NCBI GenBank assembly: GCA_018398585.1
Contig: JAGTTD010000006.1
Coordinates: 880,501-944,500 of the forward strand
Origin: Simmondsia chinensis
Lineage: Eukaryota > Streptophyta > Magnoliopsida > Caryophyllales > Simmondsiaceae
Reading direction: 5' to 3'
DNA length: 64,000 bases
Within the stretch, counting starts at the first letter, position 1, and the number at the start of each line of letters is the position of its first letter. Positions 11,286-42,200 of the stretch are shown here, one piece after another. The position numbers and the translations under genes are program-made. A model generated the notes under the pieces. The model saw nothing but the letters and a program-made list of their open reading frames with translations. It ran no database searches and was not told where the DNA came from.

Positions 11286-12072
11286 TGCCCATAAATTTAG
11301 GGGCACTTTATATCCTTTTTTTTATAATCTTACTTTTAAGAAATAAAAATAAGGTTTTAATCTCTCTCTCTCTCTATGTATATATTTTTTTCTTACTTTG
11401 GCTTTTATATTTGTAGTTTCCTCTTAAACTATGAAAAAAAATAAAAATGACAAATTAAAAATTAAAAAAATAATTTCTAAAATATGATTTTAAGTTTTTA
11501 AAAAAATGTAAATAAAAGCCAATACTAAGCATGCCTGTGTATTCTTGACCAATGAGTTAAGAAGAATGGTTAAAAATATTATAATCATAATTATATATAT
11601 TGTATATAACTAATTGTTATTATTATTCATCTTCATACATATATTATTTATTTAGAGATGGGTATGAAGATAAATATAAATGATTAAATATTTTTTATTC
11701 ATTTATTTGAATATAATAGTAGAATTTTTGTTTTTTATTGATAATTTTCTTAACAACTAAATTAATTCATTCACCTATTAACATATAAAGTATAATAATT
11801 TTATTTACACCTAAAATAATATGTTTACTTATCTTAATAAATAAATTATTCAACTCAAAAAAATTGTTTTAAATTATAAAAAAAAAAGCCCCCCCCCCCC
11901 CCCTTTTTTTTTTTTTTACATTGTGTACATAATATAAAACTTAGTATATAAAATTAAAGAAATATTTTGAATGTCGCTGCATCATCGACTACTATTAAAT
12001 ATATCAATATAGATACTCCAAATATTCTCTGTTATATATTGTTATTCTTGTAGTTAACTTTCCGTTTAGAGG
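11286..12072. other. AT-rich intergenic sequence with homopolymers
   Basis: No gene is visible. Contains a CT run (11361-11376), an A run, then a C16-17 run directly followed by a long T run (11889-11917). Confidence 0.5.
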
Positions 12073-12077
12073 ATTAT

Positions 12078-12754
12078 TGATACAGACCAAAGGAGGTTCC
12101 ATTTAAAAATCAATTAACATTGGGTGGAGTAACTTATTAGGTATAGATATTGGCCTTTCCTTGGATAACCCACTGATGTGAGATCCAAATTGCATGTATC
12201 AGACTACGACGCTCCGTATTCACGTCTAAGCGAGTTTGCTTTGCACTAGATTTCTAGTCTCTGGCGAATACTGCAATTTCGACGTCACACCACGCAGTGG
12301 ACATGTCTTTGCATTAGAGTTATTCTAGTCCTGGGCGAACAGTGCAATACTGACTCCACCACTTGAGATTTGGAATGAGAGATCGTACAGCTACGTTAAT
12401 CAGGACTCAAGACTTTACCAGGTTGAGATCAACATTAGAGCACACCTAGGGACTTTCATGAGATTCAGAATGAGCTTCTTCAAATGTGGCAATCGACTTT
12501 GCAACACGTCATGCATAGGCCCCCCGTAAGACCACTGAATGATATTGGCCCCCCGTTTGACCAGTGAACGGCATCGGCCCCCTCATATGACCAGCAATCC
12601 ATGGCGCAAGATTGATGGCTCTGATACCAATGATACAGATGAAAGGAGGTTCCATCCCAAAACCAATTGGCAATGAGTGGAGTAACTCCTTGGACATATA
12701 TATTGGCCTTTTCTTTGATAACCCACCGATGTAGGACCCAAATTACCTGTATCA
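12078..12754 (-). mobile_element. TRIM retrotransposon (short LTRs, minus orientation)
   Basis: Two direct repeats of about 124 bases (12078-12201 and 12631-12754) both begin TGATACAG and end TGTATCA. Next to the right copy, the minus strand reads TTGGTATCAGAGCCA (12616-12630), the usual primer binding site for initiator methionine tRNA. Flanking 5-mers ATTAT and ATTCT match at 4 of 5. The 430-base interior has no retroviral-type genes, as expected for a TRIM. In minus orientation the right repeat is the 5' LTR. Confidence 0.85.
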
Positions 12755-12879
12755 ATTCTTTTATGCAACAGTCATGATATTGAAATTAGTTCACTGAAGG
12801 TTTGATATTAAACTAAAGGAAATTATCATTTAGATATCTAGAGGTTTGACTATTTATCACTTAGGCACTCTGACCTTAG

Positions 12880-13205
12880 ATATTGTTGACGGTTGCTTGC
12901 TTGATTGCTGATGGTACGGCTGCTATTTTGTTAATGGTTTTTTCGCTGCTTTGCCTTGTTGCGGTCTTTGTTACTTTATCTTGTTGCCGACTTACTTTTA
13001 ACTTTTTATTGGTTACTTTCTACTTTTTACCTGCGTACTTTTCACTTATACTCTGCCTTTACCGTTTGTTTCTTGGGTTAGGGCTCGCAGACACAGCCTC
13101 TCTTTAGAGTAGCACCCTGAAGGGGTAACACCGCGTACATCTCACCCCGAGACCTTACTCAGGCGGGAGTCCTTGAGACACTGAGTTTGTTGTCATTGTT
13201 GTTAT
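12880..13205 (+). mobile_element. RTE-type LINE 3'-end fragment
   Basis: A longer 3' UTR piece: T-rich GCTGCT/TTGTTGC stretch like that at 24185-24260, then CACAGCCTCTCTTTAGAGTAGC, the CGCGTACATC block, and a short TTG tail near 13190. 5'-truncated. Confidence 0.75.
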
Positions 13206-13464
13206 ATATCATTGTTCTTGAAAATGTCACGTCTCTTCTCTATTATTTGTTAGCCTTTGATAGTAGTAAATTTATCCAACTCGATCTTTTATTTTTATTT
13301 AAAGTAGTCTATAGTATAATAATTGTGAGTTTATTCAAGCTAGCTTATTATTTATATTTAAACTAGTCCATCATATTTTATTTTATGAAAAAAATTAGCT
13401 CCTTCTTCTTTGATTTTTCTATGTGTTTGTCACATTGGAGTTTATTTTAGTATAAAATAAATAC

Positions 13465-13952
13465 GAGATGTTATTTCAAATAAAAATAAGAAATTAAATA
13501 AAATATATTTATCAATATTGTAAACTATTTTTAAAAAAAATTAAGATTTCAAATATAATAGAGATAAAACTATTACAGGAGCAAATTTATTATTGTTAGA
13601 ATAAAATTCTTTTTCATAATAATTTTATAGCTATTATTTTTTGTAAATCACATTGCTACTCTAATAATAATTATAATAATAACAACATCCTTTAAAAAAC
13701 ATATATATATTTCAAATAAAAATAATCAACTAAATAAAATAAATTTATAAATATTATAACCTATTTTTTTAAAAGTTAAGATTCAAATTTAAATGAGATA
13801 ATATTATTATAGGGGCAAAGTTATCATAGCTAGAACAAAATTATTATTTCAGAATAATTTTATAGCTATCATTATTTATAAGTTATATTACTATTCTAAC
13901 AATAATTATATACGATATTAATAACATCATTTAAAAAACTTATATATATATA
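13465..13952. repeat. AT-rich tandem repeat, copies 1 and 2
   Basis: Two units of about 235-240 bases (13465-13710 and 13711-13952) share TTCAAATAAAAATAA, an AACCTATTTTT block, TTCAAATTTAAATGAGATAA, and ATTTTATAGCTATTA blocks. Copies 3 and 4 lie beyond a LINE insertion. Confidence 0.75.
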
Positions 13953-14645
13953 CAATAACAACAACAGACCCAGTGCCTCAAGGGCCCCTCATAAGCGGGG
14001 TCGGAGGGGTTGATGTATGCAGCCTTCCCCCTTTAGGGTGTTAAACCTGAAGAGAGGCTGTTTCCGAGGACCCCTAACCCGAGATTCATGCCATCATCGC
14101 ATCGTAGCAACCTGTGAGCAAAAGGGGGCAACAATGCATAAGAGCAGGACAAAGCATAAAGTAAGTATTACGAAGCACAACGCTCTAGAGGGGACTTTAA
14201 GGCAATATCATGCGCGACACGGCATGCAAATAAGCAAGTAAACAGATAGTAAACAGGACATGCACCCTTATATGAATTATACCTAGGAACATTAGTATAG
14301 CAGAATAAACAACGGTGTGAAACCGCTACATCCACTACTTCTATGATGGTCCTCCATCTAGCTCTATTTCTATCTATTTCTATCACATGCCATCTCCTCT
14401 GTGGGTTTAGATGGGTGGGTAAGTTCCTACTGTAACGCGTGCCTTCATCTCTTCTTTGGCCTGCTTCTTCCCCTCCTGCCTAGCATGGTACGGAGCTGAT
14501 TGCATCTCCTGACTGGGGCAGTGGTTTGTCTCCTCGTAATGTAACGTGCCCGAACCAGGACAACATTGTTCAGATGCTCCTATCCCGCTATATTGGATAC
14601 ACCTATTTTAGACCTCCACAAAGCTATATTTAGAGCCATCTCTTC
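13953..14645 (-). mobile_element. RTE-type LINE, 3' part including the end of the reverse-transcriptase ORF
   Basis: The minus strand runs from degenerate coding sequence (remnants of the WFGHV...RRP-type C-terminus and of the IDRNRARWRTIIEVVDVAV region near 14300-14386) through the 3' UTR to a TTG tail at 13955-13970. It interrupts the AT-rich tandem repeat. The ORF has stops and shifts. Confidence 0.75.
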
Positions 14646-14655
14646 ATTTATGTTG

Positions 14656-14657
14656 AG

Positions 14658-14703
<46 letters not shown>
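14656..14703. repeat. TA microsatellite
   Basis: Uninterrupted run of about 24 AT dinucleotides at the junction between the LINE and copy 3 of the AT-rich repeat. TA runs also end the other repeat units. Confidence 0.9.
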
Positions 14704-14706
<3 letters not shown>

Positions 14707-15200
14707 AAATAAAAATAATAAGTTAAATAAAATAAATTATCAATATTACAACCTATTTTTAAAAAAAATAGGATTCAAATTTAAATGAGATAATATTATT
14801 GCTAGAGAAAAGTTATCATCGTAAGAATAAAATTCTTATTTTAGAATATTTTTATTGCTATCATTCTTTATAAATTACACTAATACTCCAATAAATAATT
14901 ATATGATAACAACATCTATGTTCAAAAAAAGAATAACAACATCCTTTATATATATATATATATATTTCAAATAAAAATAATAAATTAAATAAAATAGATT
15001 ATCAATACTATAACCTATTTTTTAAAAAATTGGGATTCAAATTTAAATGAGATAATACTAGTGCAGGGGTAAAGTTACCATAATTAGAACAAAATTCTTA
15101 TTTTAAAATAATTTTATAGCTGTTATTTTTTATAAATCATATTTCTACTCTAATAATAATTATACGACAACCATATCTTTTATAAAACCTATATATTTTG
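14704..15200. repeat. AT-rich tandem repeat, copies 3 and 4
   Basis: Units at about 14704-14965 and 14966-15200 are the same as copies 1 and 2, with the same TTCAAATTTAAATGAGATAA core. The array ends about 280 bases upstream of the AAA ATPase start codon. Confidence 0.75.
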
Positions 15201-15337
15201 TGTTTAAAAAATATTATTTATATATATGGTGATATTTTTATGAGAGGGTGAGAATATGAAAGGAAAAAATCATCGCTCTTTATTACATGCATAAATGCAT
15301 ATATAATTAAACCAACGAATAATCACATAATTGTTGC

Positions 15338-15402
15338 TCCCTCTCTCTCTCTCTTGTTACATATCTTCTCTTCTTCTCTCCCTCTCTCTCTCTCTTCCAT
15401 TT
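15338..15402 (+). repeat. CT-rich leader tract of the AAA ATPase gene
   Basis: Two CT-repeat blocks (15341-15354 and 15379-15394) in the presumed 5' UTR. CT-rich leaders are common in plant genes and may act in transcription start; that role is inference. Confidence 0.6.
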
Positions 15403-15478
15403 CTGTCTCTCAGAGCTCAGAAATACGCAGAAAAGGTAACCGCAGGAGAGAGAAAGCACTCTGCGAACTCCTCTAGCT

Positions 15479-33890
<18,412 letters not shown>

Positions 33891-34439
33891 AGTCCTCTGC
33901 GCGTATACGGAATCCCTCTCTCTCTCTGTGGTTCTCTCTCTACTCCTATGGCCACTAGTTGAGTCAAATCGTGTCGTGTCATATTTAGGCTAATGGGAGC
34001 TATTTTGGCCTTGTAACGGGAAATACTCATCTAAGTTATTAATTTTTTTTTCTTTTGTTAATGTTAAGTTAATTCCGAGGATGATTCTTATAAGGGGGAA
34101 GTAGCGCCCTTGTCTTCATGTATGAATAGGGACTCTGCTGAGTATAAATCATCAAATTTGACTAGGTTTTACTGGCCTTGATTGTGGGTCATTCTGCCGT
34201 AAATGAGCCGAGTATGAGTCCTCAAGGTTTGAAGTTTGAGCTCAGCTCAAAATTCGTCGAGCCTGAAGATTTAAGAGCTCGAGCTGGTGGGTTGGAACCA
34301 GTTTGATTTATTCAGAGTCGAAGTTGGGTTCTTTTTGGGCATGTTGGCTCACTTGGCTAAACATTCCGGCTTGGCATGTCTTTCTTTTGAAATATGTGAA
34401 CCACTTTGTGCGGTGTTTATATATATATATATATATATG

Positions 34440-34700
34440 GCGTTCTTATGAGGGGCGAATTTTGGTCCTACGTTGTAATGGACGGCTAAGATTTGTTAAA
34501 CATTAAAAAAAATTAACTTACGATCAAGATTTGTTGAGTATTGTAAAAAAAAATTTTCTTCTCTTACCCCTTTTTTTCTACCCCACGAAGGGATAACGGC
34601 TATAAATTATTATTATTATTTTTTTAATGTTTAACAAATCTTTGCCGTTCATTACAATAAAAGGTTAGGATTCACCCCTCTCATGCTCTCATAAAGACGC
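34440..34700. repeat. Foldback (long inverted-repeat) element
   Basis: A left arm of about 75 bases starting GCGTTCTTATGAGGGGCG pairs with the right arm ending CTCTCATAAAGACGC. Both arms carry TGTTTAACAAATC-type blocks. The element is flanked on both sides by TA runs, suggesting insertion in, or generation of, a TA microsatellite. Confidence 0.7.
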
Positions 34701-34734
34701 TACCCATATATATATATGTGGCTATTTGGGACGC

Positions 34735-35045
34735 AAGACGTTATATTTTGCTTATCATGTTAATTTAGTTTTTGTATTGTACAAGATTTATTGTCACAAA
34801 TTGATCATTGAGAAAAATTTTGCAATGAAAAACTTAATGGTATGGTTACTAGTTGGTTTGAACTAGGTCAGTAGTTGGTTTGCATTAGACTATTTGCTGT
34901 AAATATGATTTGTCCTTAAAAATGAGGTCATTAACGTAACTTCTATGTAATCGATGGACATGGCACAGGGATGCGACTAAAAGTATAATAATTAAATTGA
35001 CATAACGTGTAAATTATACGACTTTTGGTGTAAATAACTCTATAT
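34735..35045. repeat. Palindromic MITE (ATTTACACC family)
   Basis: Left half has ATGTTAATTTAGTTTTTGTA and right half AAATTGACATAACGTG with GGTGTAAATAACTC at its end; siblings are at 40665-41030 and 46015-46400. Confidence 0.5.
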
Positions 35046-36298
35046 CTTACTATGTACCAAGGTATAACTGTTTATAAATACGGACACCAAATCTTCAAAA
35101 ATGAGAAGATGAGCTTTGAATCAAGATGTGTAGCTTGTAAGCGGGAGTTTAACAATTATATTAGTTCTAAATAGTTTTTCTTAATCCCATTACAAAATTA
35201 ATTATTTTATCTGCAAGTCTATTTTACTTGTTATTAGTAGGAACTTTTTCAATAAACAATGTATATAACTTGAAAATTAGTTAAGTTGAAATAAAAAAAT
35301 TAAAATATTATTTTATATAACATATATTAAGATACAGAATCGAGTTCTCACCTTAAAATATTTTGGATATACAATTAGAATAATTAGGTATCCAATTATA
35401 TTGCCACTAAAACTAGAGCAATTGCAGATTTATATTATTGTTGCTAGTGCATGTGCATATATTAGTACATGAACATTAACCGACGTGATAATACTTCTTA
35501 AAAAATGGAAGTGTGTTAAAAAAAAAAAAAAAAAAAAAGGTAGTGAAGGTCGTTATTATTTAAAGTTCAGATTTAGTAGTTGTTATTATTTAGAGTAAAA
35601 ATGCTATTGTCAGAATAATGATATGATTTATAAAAAATAAAAACTATAAAATTGCCTTTTAAATAATGATTTTACGCTATTAATAACAATTTTACTCTCT
35701 TGATAACATTACCCTAGATTTAATGTTAATTATTATTGCATATTTATTTTCCTTAATTTATTATATAATTGACTGTTGAAGAAGTAGAAAAGAGAGAAAA
35801 AAAAAGAGGGTAAATTATATATTAGTATTTGAGGTTTGTGTAATAATTTTTTAGTTCAAAATTTATGAAATAATTTATTATTCCAGAAGTTTCAGTGTAG
35901 TTATTTTTTATCTAATTTCAAGCGTATGACATTAGCATTTCGATAAAAAGCTGACTTAAAAAAATTTAAGAAAAGTACTAAATTTGAAAAAATTGACGAC
36001 ATATTCAATAAGGATGTCAAGGAACTATCTGCTCCAAAAGCTTAAGCTAATATATCAAGGTCTAAAAATAATTTATACTCTAATAAAGGAAATAAATATT
36101 TTTGATCTTTTTGACAGTTTATTTTACCTTTAATTAAATTAAAAATATGTACACTGGACTAATAAAATATTTTACAAAATTTATGAATTAAAAAATTATT
36201 ACCAAAAAATAAACAATCTCGAGCTTGTAACTGTCAGCTCCAAGTCCGATCCTTGGTTCCTCAATTGCCCTCTCCCTTCAAGCTCCTTCAGATCTTTA

Positions 36299-39200
36299 AT
36301 GGCGTCCTCAGATCTATCGCCGCCGCAGCAACCGCCGCACCGCTCACCGTCGGATCTTTTCGGCGACGCCATTGACGACTCAAATCCGCTCTGGTTCAAG
36401 AAAGATCTTTTTCTCTCTCCTCAATTTGATCCTGAATCCTACATCGCCGACCTCCGCACCTTCGTCCCCTTCGCCACGCTCCGCCAGCAGCTGCATCTGC
36501 ATCTTTCATCGCTTAAGCGCGATCTCGTTGATCTTATCAACAGAGATTACAATGACTTTGTTAATCTTAGTACTAATCTTGTTGATGTTGATGCTGCGGT
36601 GGCGCGGATGCGCGCGCCTTTGGCGGATCTGAGGGATAAGATTGCGGCGTTTCGTGATGGTGTTGAGGTGTCGCTTGTTGCGGTTCAGGATGGGCTGAGG
36701 AAGCGCGCGGAGGCGGCTAGTGCCAGGGAGGTGTTGGAGTTGTTGCTTGATGCTTTTCATGTTGTTTCTAAGGTAGGTGAGGGTGTTTTAGGTTTTGGTT
36801 GAGTGAATTTCACCGTAGAATTTTGGGTTTTTTGCAGTTTTTTGGGCTTACAATGTGTTAAGAGTATAAAACTGATACAATCCAAAATCGATTCAGACCA
36901 ATGATGTGAGCAACCCGGTTACGATGTGGCCAGTGATGTCAGCAATTGTATCAAAAACTATTCTCATGCCTTCGTCTATCTGTTTAAGCTTTTGGAATAG
37001 CCAGTTAAGTAGGTGTGGATGTCTTTGATTTTTGATAAGAGTAATTTCACCATTGGATTTTGTACTTTGCAGTTTTCTAGGGTTGCAATGTATGGAAAGT
37101 GTTAAGACTTCACATGTGAGTATAGTCAGGATCCCGTGTAAAAATTGTGAGGGATAAGAGATCAATAAGCTTGGTGAGTTACTCCACTTAATACAAATTG
37201 ATTTTAGGATGGAACCATGTGGATCTCATATATATTAACTTTGTGGATTGGACCAGAATTTAACGTAACGCCGACTCTGAGTGTTGTAAGACTGTAATTC
37301 TTAGATGTTGTTCGAGTTATCTGTACGGTTTGATTTACCTGTTGACTGGAATGTGAGGTGAAGAACGTTGCTAAACTGTGTATATATATATATAGGTAAA
37401 AATGGGAATGTAAGAGTTTGGCAAAATGCTTTAATTTATCAACAGTAAATCCTTGCTTGCACTAGTCGTTTCGATTTTTGGGATTTGACATTGTGCAAGT
37501 TTTGGGGGAGTTGCGCATATCCTTGCGAATTAGGAATCTTTGGCGACTTCTATCTTTGCCTTTTCTTTTGATTTTTGGGCTTTGAGAGAACAAGGGGAAG
37601 ATGTGAAATTTTACCTGGCCGTAGGCTTGACCCATGAAGTCCTCTTATAGGTCCAAGTCGGGTTCCATACTAAAATCAATTGACTTTAGGTGGAGCAATT
37701 CCTAAGCTTATATGTTGATATCTTCTTTCTTACAACTCCGATGTAGAACTTTTAACTATATTTACGTGTAAAGTTCTCAACACCCTCCTTGCATGTAAGT
37801 CTATTTGACATTTGGATGCTCCTTGGTTGTACCATGGGAAAGGGCATCCTTCTTTTTGGATTTTCCAGACAAGAGGGAAGACTAATTGCGGATGGAAATC
37901 TCAAACCCACTCTAGTGCCATGTGAAATTTCAAAGCCTTAAGCCTAACCCATGGTTTTGGCATATATTAGGTCCATATATATGCCTAAGGGGGTTTCATC
38001 TTAAAACTAATTGGCATTAGATGAATTAGCTTATTAGGCTTCTATGTTGAGCGCTTCTTTCTCACAATTTTAATTATGTTACATTTTAACTATACTCATG
38101 TGAAGTTCTTGAAAGAAGAAATGGTACAAATCATGTGCATGCATTTGATTTGTCCAATGAGGGAGTTGTTTACTTGCTGGAAAACCATTGAAAAGGTGGG
38201 AGATTCGATTAGATTGCTGCTGTGCTATTAGAAGTTGAAATATAGCATAGCACTAATGTTATACAGATGATAAGAACCATTGAATGTGTTCATGTTTATG
38301 TTCTTGTTTTGTTTTGGAAAGTAACAACAATAATAGAATTCATTTTCTTTACTTATGGTTTACAGGTTGAGAAATTGATAAAAGAGCTACCTAGTGTCCC
38401 CGCAGACTGGTCAAATGGTGATGTGAATGCATCAGAAAAGAGTCATCTTAGCAATGGAGTGTCTCAGAAACACTCTGAAAATGGATCAAATGAAAGAGAG
38501 ACCCAGAGTATGCTTCTAGAGAGAATTGCTGGTGAAATGAACAGGTTGAAGTTTTATATGGCTCATGCAAAGGTCTACTCGCTGTCCTTTTTCTGTTTCT
38601 TAATCCGAACAAGATGGATATTGGATTCCTTACAAAAATTGGATGTGCAACTCCGTTTTCCTTGTTACTTGAGTTGGTTTTTGTTTCCTCTAATAGATGG
38701 ACCCAGTTGAAATGGTGATGGCTTTCTCTCTTATTTCTTATTTGTGATGCTGCCCTCTTATGCACGGTTGGTCTTGAGCCTTTTTCCTGTAAGTAGTGTG
38801 AATATGCTACATCAAGATGATTGAAGAAGTGACGCAATTTCATTTACTCTGGTTGGACTTCTTCACCTTCATGTTATCTTGTTTCTGTGCCTGTCTCTTT
38901 CTTCCATGCATATAATGAAGATCTTCCCCTTGATATTGATTGAGGAAAGGAGGTTAACCGTATTCATCCATGTGCATACTGAAGATCTTCAGTGCAATGC
39001 ACTTTGGATTAGAATTTTTTTTTTTCCCCCCCATATCTATGTGACCAACTTATATCCTTACTCTCATATAATTATGCCTCGATCCATGTTGCTTGACTTT
39101 TTGAATGCATATGTTTCGATATACTTTCGTTTCACTTATAGGTTTTTCCTTTTCTTAGCATCTTCTCAACTCTTGGCCGTGTTGCTTGTCTGCCAATTTG

Positions 39201-42200
39201 TATGCATGATCTGAGTAGCTTCGCGAGGTGGTTGTACACTCTTCATTGTTTTTCTCTGTTATGGCAGTACAGGACCTGCCTTTCGTTCAGAATATTGAGA
39301 AGAGGATCCAAAGTACCAATCTCTTACTTGATGCAAGCTTGGGACATTGTTTTGTGAACGGTCTAAAACATCGAGATGGGAATGCCATATACAACTGTTT
39401 ACGTGCATATGCTGCCATTGACAACACCAGTAATGCAGAGGAAATTTTTCGTACGACTGTTGTCGCTCCTTTGATAGCAAAGGTTATTCCACATGATTCG
39501 TCAGGTCTGGAAGGCACACCTTCCGGAGATGAACTCGAAGAGGATTTTCAACAAATTAAACAATATATTGATAAGGACTGTAAATTCCTGCTCGAAATTT
39601 CTTCTAGAGGTATAATACTCCTCAAAAGCCAATATTTCCACTGAGAGCAACCTGTAGAATGTTAAGAGCCTGTTTGGTGTTTTTTTTGTTCGTAGTTTTT
39701 GGTTATTGAGAAATTAAAAGTCAGGCTTTGAAAACATATTTATTTAGTTTTTACTCAAACTAAGAAAAAAACTTAAAACAAGAAACAAAAGATTAGAAAG
39801 AGTTGTTTCCAAAATATAGTTTTTATTTTTTAAAAAACCAAAAATTGCAAAAAGAAAAGGATACCAAACAAGCACTAAGCCAACTGATGATGTTGCATGT
39901 TTTTAAAGCTTGCACATCTACCTTAACCTTTGTGATGTAATATAAGCTAAATTATCGACGGTCTCTCCATATTGTCCATTTTTTGTATTTTAAAGTTCGA
40001 TGGAATATTGTCTTGGTTCTTTCTTTTTTTCTTCTTATGCCATATTGTTCTTATAGTCATAGAACTGTTTGATCTAAATCCAAAAAAAATGATATTTTCT
40101 TCTTATAAATTATTTGATGGCATGTTTAGGGCTTAACAATTAGAGCTCTTAATACTAATTGCCCATTATGCTTTTCTTTATGGTGCAGAGAATTCAGGCT
40201 TTCATGTATTTGACTTTTTGGCCAATTCTGTTCTCAAAGAGGTCCTTTCAGCAATACAGAAGGGAAAGCCTGGAGCTTTTTCACCAGGAAGACCTACAGA
40301 ATTCTTGAAAAACTATAAATCAAGCTTAGATTTCTTATCTCATCTAGAAGGTAGTGTTCTGAAGACCGAACTACCCAATGTTTTCTGTTCATGCATTACT
40401 GGGCTGAAGCTCCTTTTTCGTTCTGAGGTTCTATCTTTGTTGTTTAATAATCATAGTTTTTCATTTATTGTGCAAGGCTATTGTACATCCAGATATGCAG
40501 CCACGAAATTCAGAGCCGAGCCTGTATATATTGATTTCATGAAACAATGGAATCTTGGGGTTTACTTCTCATTGAGGTAATTAGGACTGGTAGTGGTTCC
40601 TTTAGAAGCATAATGATTTGCACTTTGTACATTCTTTCTTTTTTAATAGTGTTTCTTTTCTGATAAAAAAAGGTTATTTATGCAGTATCCTTTTTATTTT
40701 GCCTATTGTGTTAATTTAGTCTTTGAATAACTGAATTTCTTCCAATCAAGTCCAATTTTAAAATTCATGTTGGTTTTTAACTGAAACGTAACAACACATT
40801 TATCCTATTAAAAGTTGGACCTTTCTCCAAATACCCCCTCCATGTGGAAAGCACCTATATGTGCTAATTAACATTACACTTTCAACAAGAAATTAACATT
40901 AATTTCAATAGTTGAACTTGATTGAAACAATTTTAATTGCATATGGACTAAATTGACACAATCAAGAGTAAAAAGGCTAAATTGACACAATAAATATAAG
41001 AACTAATGGCGTAGATAATCCAAAAAAAGATGATTTGCACTGATGGTTTAAACTGTCTTCTACGGAATCGAATCTTTCAGGTTTCAAGAAATTGCAGGGG
41101 CCTTGGATTCTGCACTTATGGCTAATACTCTTGTAGTTGCTTCTGAAAATGGAAATGCTGAAGCTCTAATCTTGAAGCAAAGTGTTACTTTTCTCGAGAG
41201 TTTGAGATCATCTTGGAGCGCAGATGTTCTTGTCTTGTCGTGCTCTGACAAATTTCTTCGTCTATCTTTGCAGCTTCTTTCAAGGTAAGGGAAGTCTCTT
41301 TGATTCATTCCCGTTTGGTAGTTAAGTTTTGTGTGCTAGTCGACCGAGCTTTACAAAATGTTTGTGTAATAGGTACTCCAATTGGTTGTCATCTGGACTC
41401 AATGCTCGTAAGTTGGGCAACGCCAATGCCACTCCTGGATCAGAATGGGCTCTCTCTGCTGCACCTGAAAATTTGATTTACGTGTGTGCCTTCCATACAG
41501 TTCATTATATTTTCGTCTTCTGTTTACCTTTTCATGATTAAATAACTTGGCTTTTTTAAACTGGGTTGTTTCTCTTCCTAAATGGATCATTATACTGACT
41601 AGTTCAAAGTGCTAACGACTTAAAACTCCAGTCTCACGTAAAGCCAATCCTTACCAAAAGATAAAATAAAAGTGATTTTCTGTAGTTAGAAAGAGCTACA
41701 TCCCCTACTATTATCATTCGAAAGACATGGCCCCACACGCTACATCCCCTACTATTATCATTCGAAAGAATTGCCGGGGGGACCAAAAAAGGCCTTTCGG
41801 TTTCCCCCCTTCATCGGTCCTTTCTACCTTTCCGATTCGCTTGGTGTCTGGAGGCATCTCCCTTTTCTACCGTACAAGCCTCTGCTTCTTTTTCCTTACA
41901 AAGCTTTCCAACTCGGCCTTAAGAAGCTTAAAGCTGAAAAGTTAAAAACACTTTCCCAAATTCGATTAAATCATCTCAGTTTCCCTTTGTACATCTTCCA
42001 ATCTTTGCTTTCGATCCGGTTATCACAGTAAATAAGAGAGGGAAAAGCAAGTTAGCGAATACCACCCACCCTCTCCCCCTAACATGATTTTCTTTTAGAA
42101 TGTGTTTGAAATGTGGAAATTTTAGCAAAAGAAAATATGATGGAAGAAAACTTGAGAGGAAAAAAACTTGAAAGAAGTTTCATTTTTCTCATAGATTTGG

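Larger units (their letters stand above)
33891..36298. other. Intergenic region between the AAA ATPase and COG2 genes
   Basis: Both genes are on the plus strand. The first 200 bases hold the AAA 3' UTR (CT-rich stretch near 33918-33940). Then come a fragment of the AGCTCGAGCC hAT family (about 34195-34300), a foldback element (34440-34700), a palindromic MITE (34735-35045) and a long AT-rich stretch with an A run at 35518-35538. No further gene is visible. Confidence 0.6.

Noticed and set aside
12480..12755. Minus-strand ORF of 91 codons
   Set aside because: It runs across the TRIM interior and into its LTR, with no recognisable domain.
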